Origin: Ophiosphaerella korrae
Taxonomy: Eukaryota; Ascomycota; Dothideomycetes; Pleosporales; Phaeosphaeriaceae
Assembly: GCA_028456385.1 (NCBI GenBank)
Contig: JALNQF010000624.1
Span: 1 to 18,988 of the forward strand
Length of the DNA stretch: 18,988 nucleotides
Direction: 5' to 3'
Part shown: in pieces, positions 18,591-18,988 of the stretch
Layout of the letters: the number at the start of each line of letters is the position of its first letter
Numbering within the stretch: position 1 is the first letter of the stretch
Translations under genes and position numbers: made by a program
The notes under the pieces: generated by a model
What the model was told of the DNA's origin: nothing
Database searches by the model: none
The model's input: the letters and a program-made list of their open reading frames with translations, nothing else

Positions 18591-18988
18591 TGTTACAATA
18601 CTAAGTAGTAGGTAAGCTATTATATTATACGCGATTAGGCTAGGTAATATAGCGTAGCCGAATACGTAACTATTTAGTAGTAAACGCTCTAGAGCGAACG
18701 CTCTAGAGTAAACGCTCTAGAATAAGCGCTTTAGAGCGAATACTCTAGAGTAAGCGCTTAGGAATAAACGCTAGATAGTAAGTATATAGGAACGTTAATA
18801 GACCTTTATAGACTATTATGTTTAATCTCTTCTTTACTTCTTATCCTAATAGAGTATTACAACTAATACTTTAATTAGATTCTTATCTACCTATTAATAC
18901 TTATATACCTCGTAATACTCTAATAAGAGCTAACTATTAATTAAGTTAAGTAACTAACTTGTTTATTAACCTCGCCTATCTTATAGAA
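18591..18988 (+). repeat. Candidate 3' LTR of the old element (left part)
   Basis: The stretch begins TGTTACAATA, a start often seen in Gypsy LTRs, just after the integrase remnant and in the expected orientation. It has clearly more CpG, CpA and TpG than the old pol next to it. No second copy or matching end lies in the window, so the call rests on position and the TG start alone. It may instead be non-element sequence flanking a truncated element. Confidence 0.35.
18683..18772. repeat. 14-bp palindrome-containing tandem repeat, six copies and a partial
   Basis: Units start at 18683, 18697, 18711, 18725, 18739 and 18753, with a partial unit at 18767. The consensus is AACGCTCTAGAGTA, containing the palindrome CTCTAGAG. 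Differences between units are nearly all transitions (CG to TA, C to T, G to A). Confidence 0.93.

Noticed and set aside
18683..18772. 14-bp repeats as a telomeric or centromeric array
   Set aside because: The unit is not a known telomere repeat type, the array has only six copies, and it stops within 100 bases.
1..18988. tRNA, rRNA or other RNA genes
   Set aside because: No A-box/B-box pair or conserved rRNA segment was recognised on either strand; the mutated composition makes an intact RNA gene unlikely.

Overview
This window looks like heterochromatin from a filamentous ascomycete (Pezizomycotina): a stack of dead LTR retrotransposons in one very AT-rich block. No intact host gene is visible. 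CpA and TpG are scarce, TpA is very frequent, and C survives mainly before T or G. In-frame stops are almost all TAA and TAG, and the LTR copies differ only by transitions. This is the footprint of repeat-induced point mutation (RIP, a C-to-T process on both strands in fungi). The species cannot be named from this alone.

Layout. (1) 1-1499 is low-complexity, AT-rich sequence with no recognisable gene. (2) An old Ty3/Gypsy-type element ('host element') runs on the + strand. Its reverse transcriptase and RNase H lie at about 1500-2860 and a spacer runs to 3304. It resumes at 10310-10384, at 10769-10996 (integrase zinc-binding motif) and at 18059-18420 (integrase core). (3) Element A, 3310-10304 (6,995 bp), is a complete chromovirus (Ty3/Gypsy with integrase chromodomain) with 460-bp LTRs and a CTATA target duplication. 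(4) A 374-bp solo LTR of a related family lies at 10390-10763, with a TAAAT duplication. (5) Element B, 11002-18053 (7,052 bp), is a second complete chromovirus of a sister subfamily, with 457-bp LTRs and a CTACT duplication. (6) 18591-18988 is less mutated, begins TGTTAC and carries six 14-bp palindromic tandem repeats; it may be the 3' LTR of the host element.

Elements A, B and the solo LTR are therefore three independent insertions into one older element, all in the same orientation. Removing element B and one copy of its duplication restores a continuous integrase reading frame. In both A and B, gag, protease, reverse transcriptase, RNase H, integrase and chromodomain lie in one reading frame broken only by RIP-type stops. 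The difference in internal length between them (63 bp) equals one in-frame gap in the integrase C-terminal region.

Nothing here encodes a working protein. The points most worth checking are the three-fold nested insertion, the open-looking frames in the conserved 600-bp 3' tail of A and B, the unusual presumed primer-binding site, a conserved Cys/His-like motif in a long Gag-to-protease linker, and the 14-bp repeat block at the right end.
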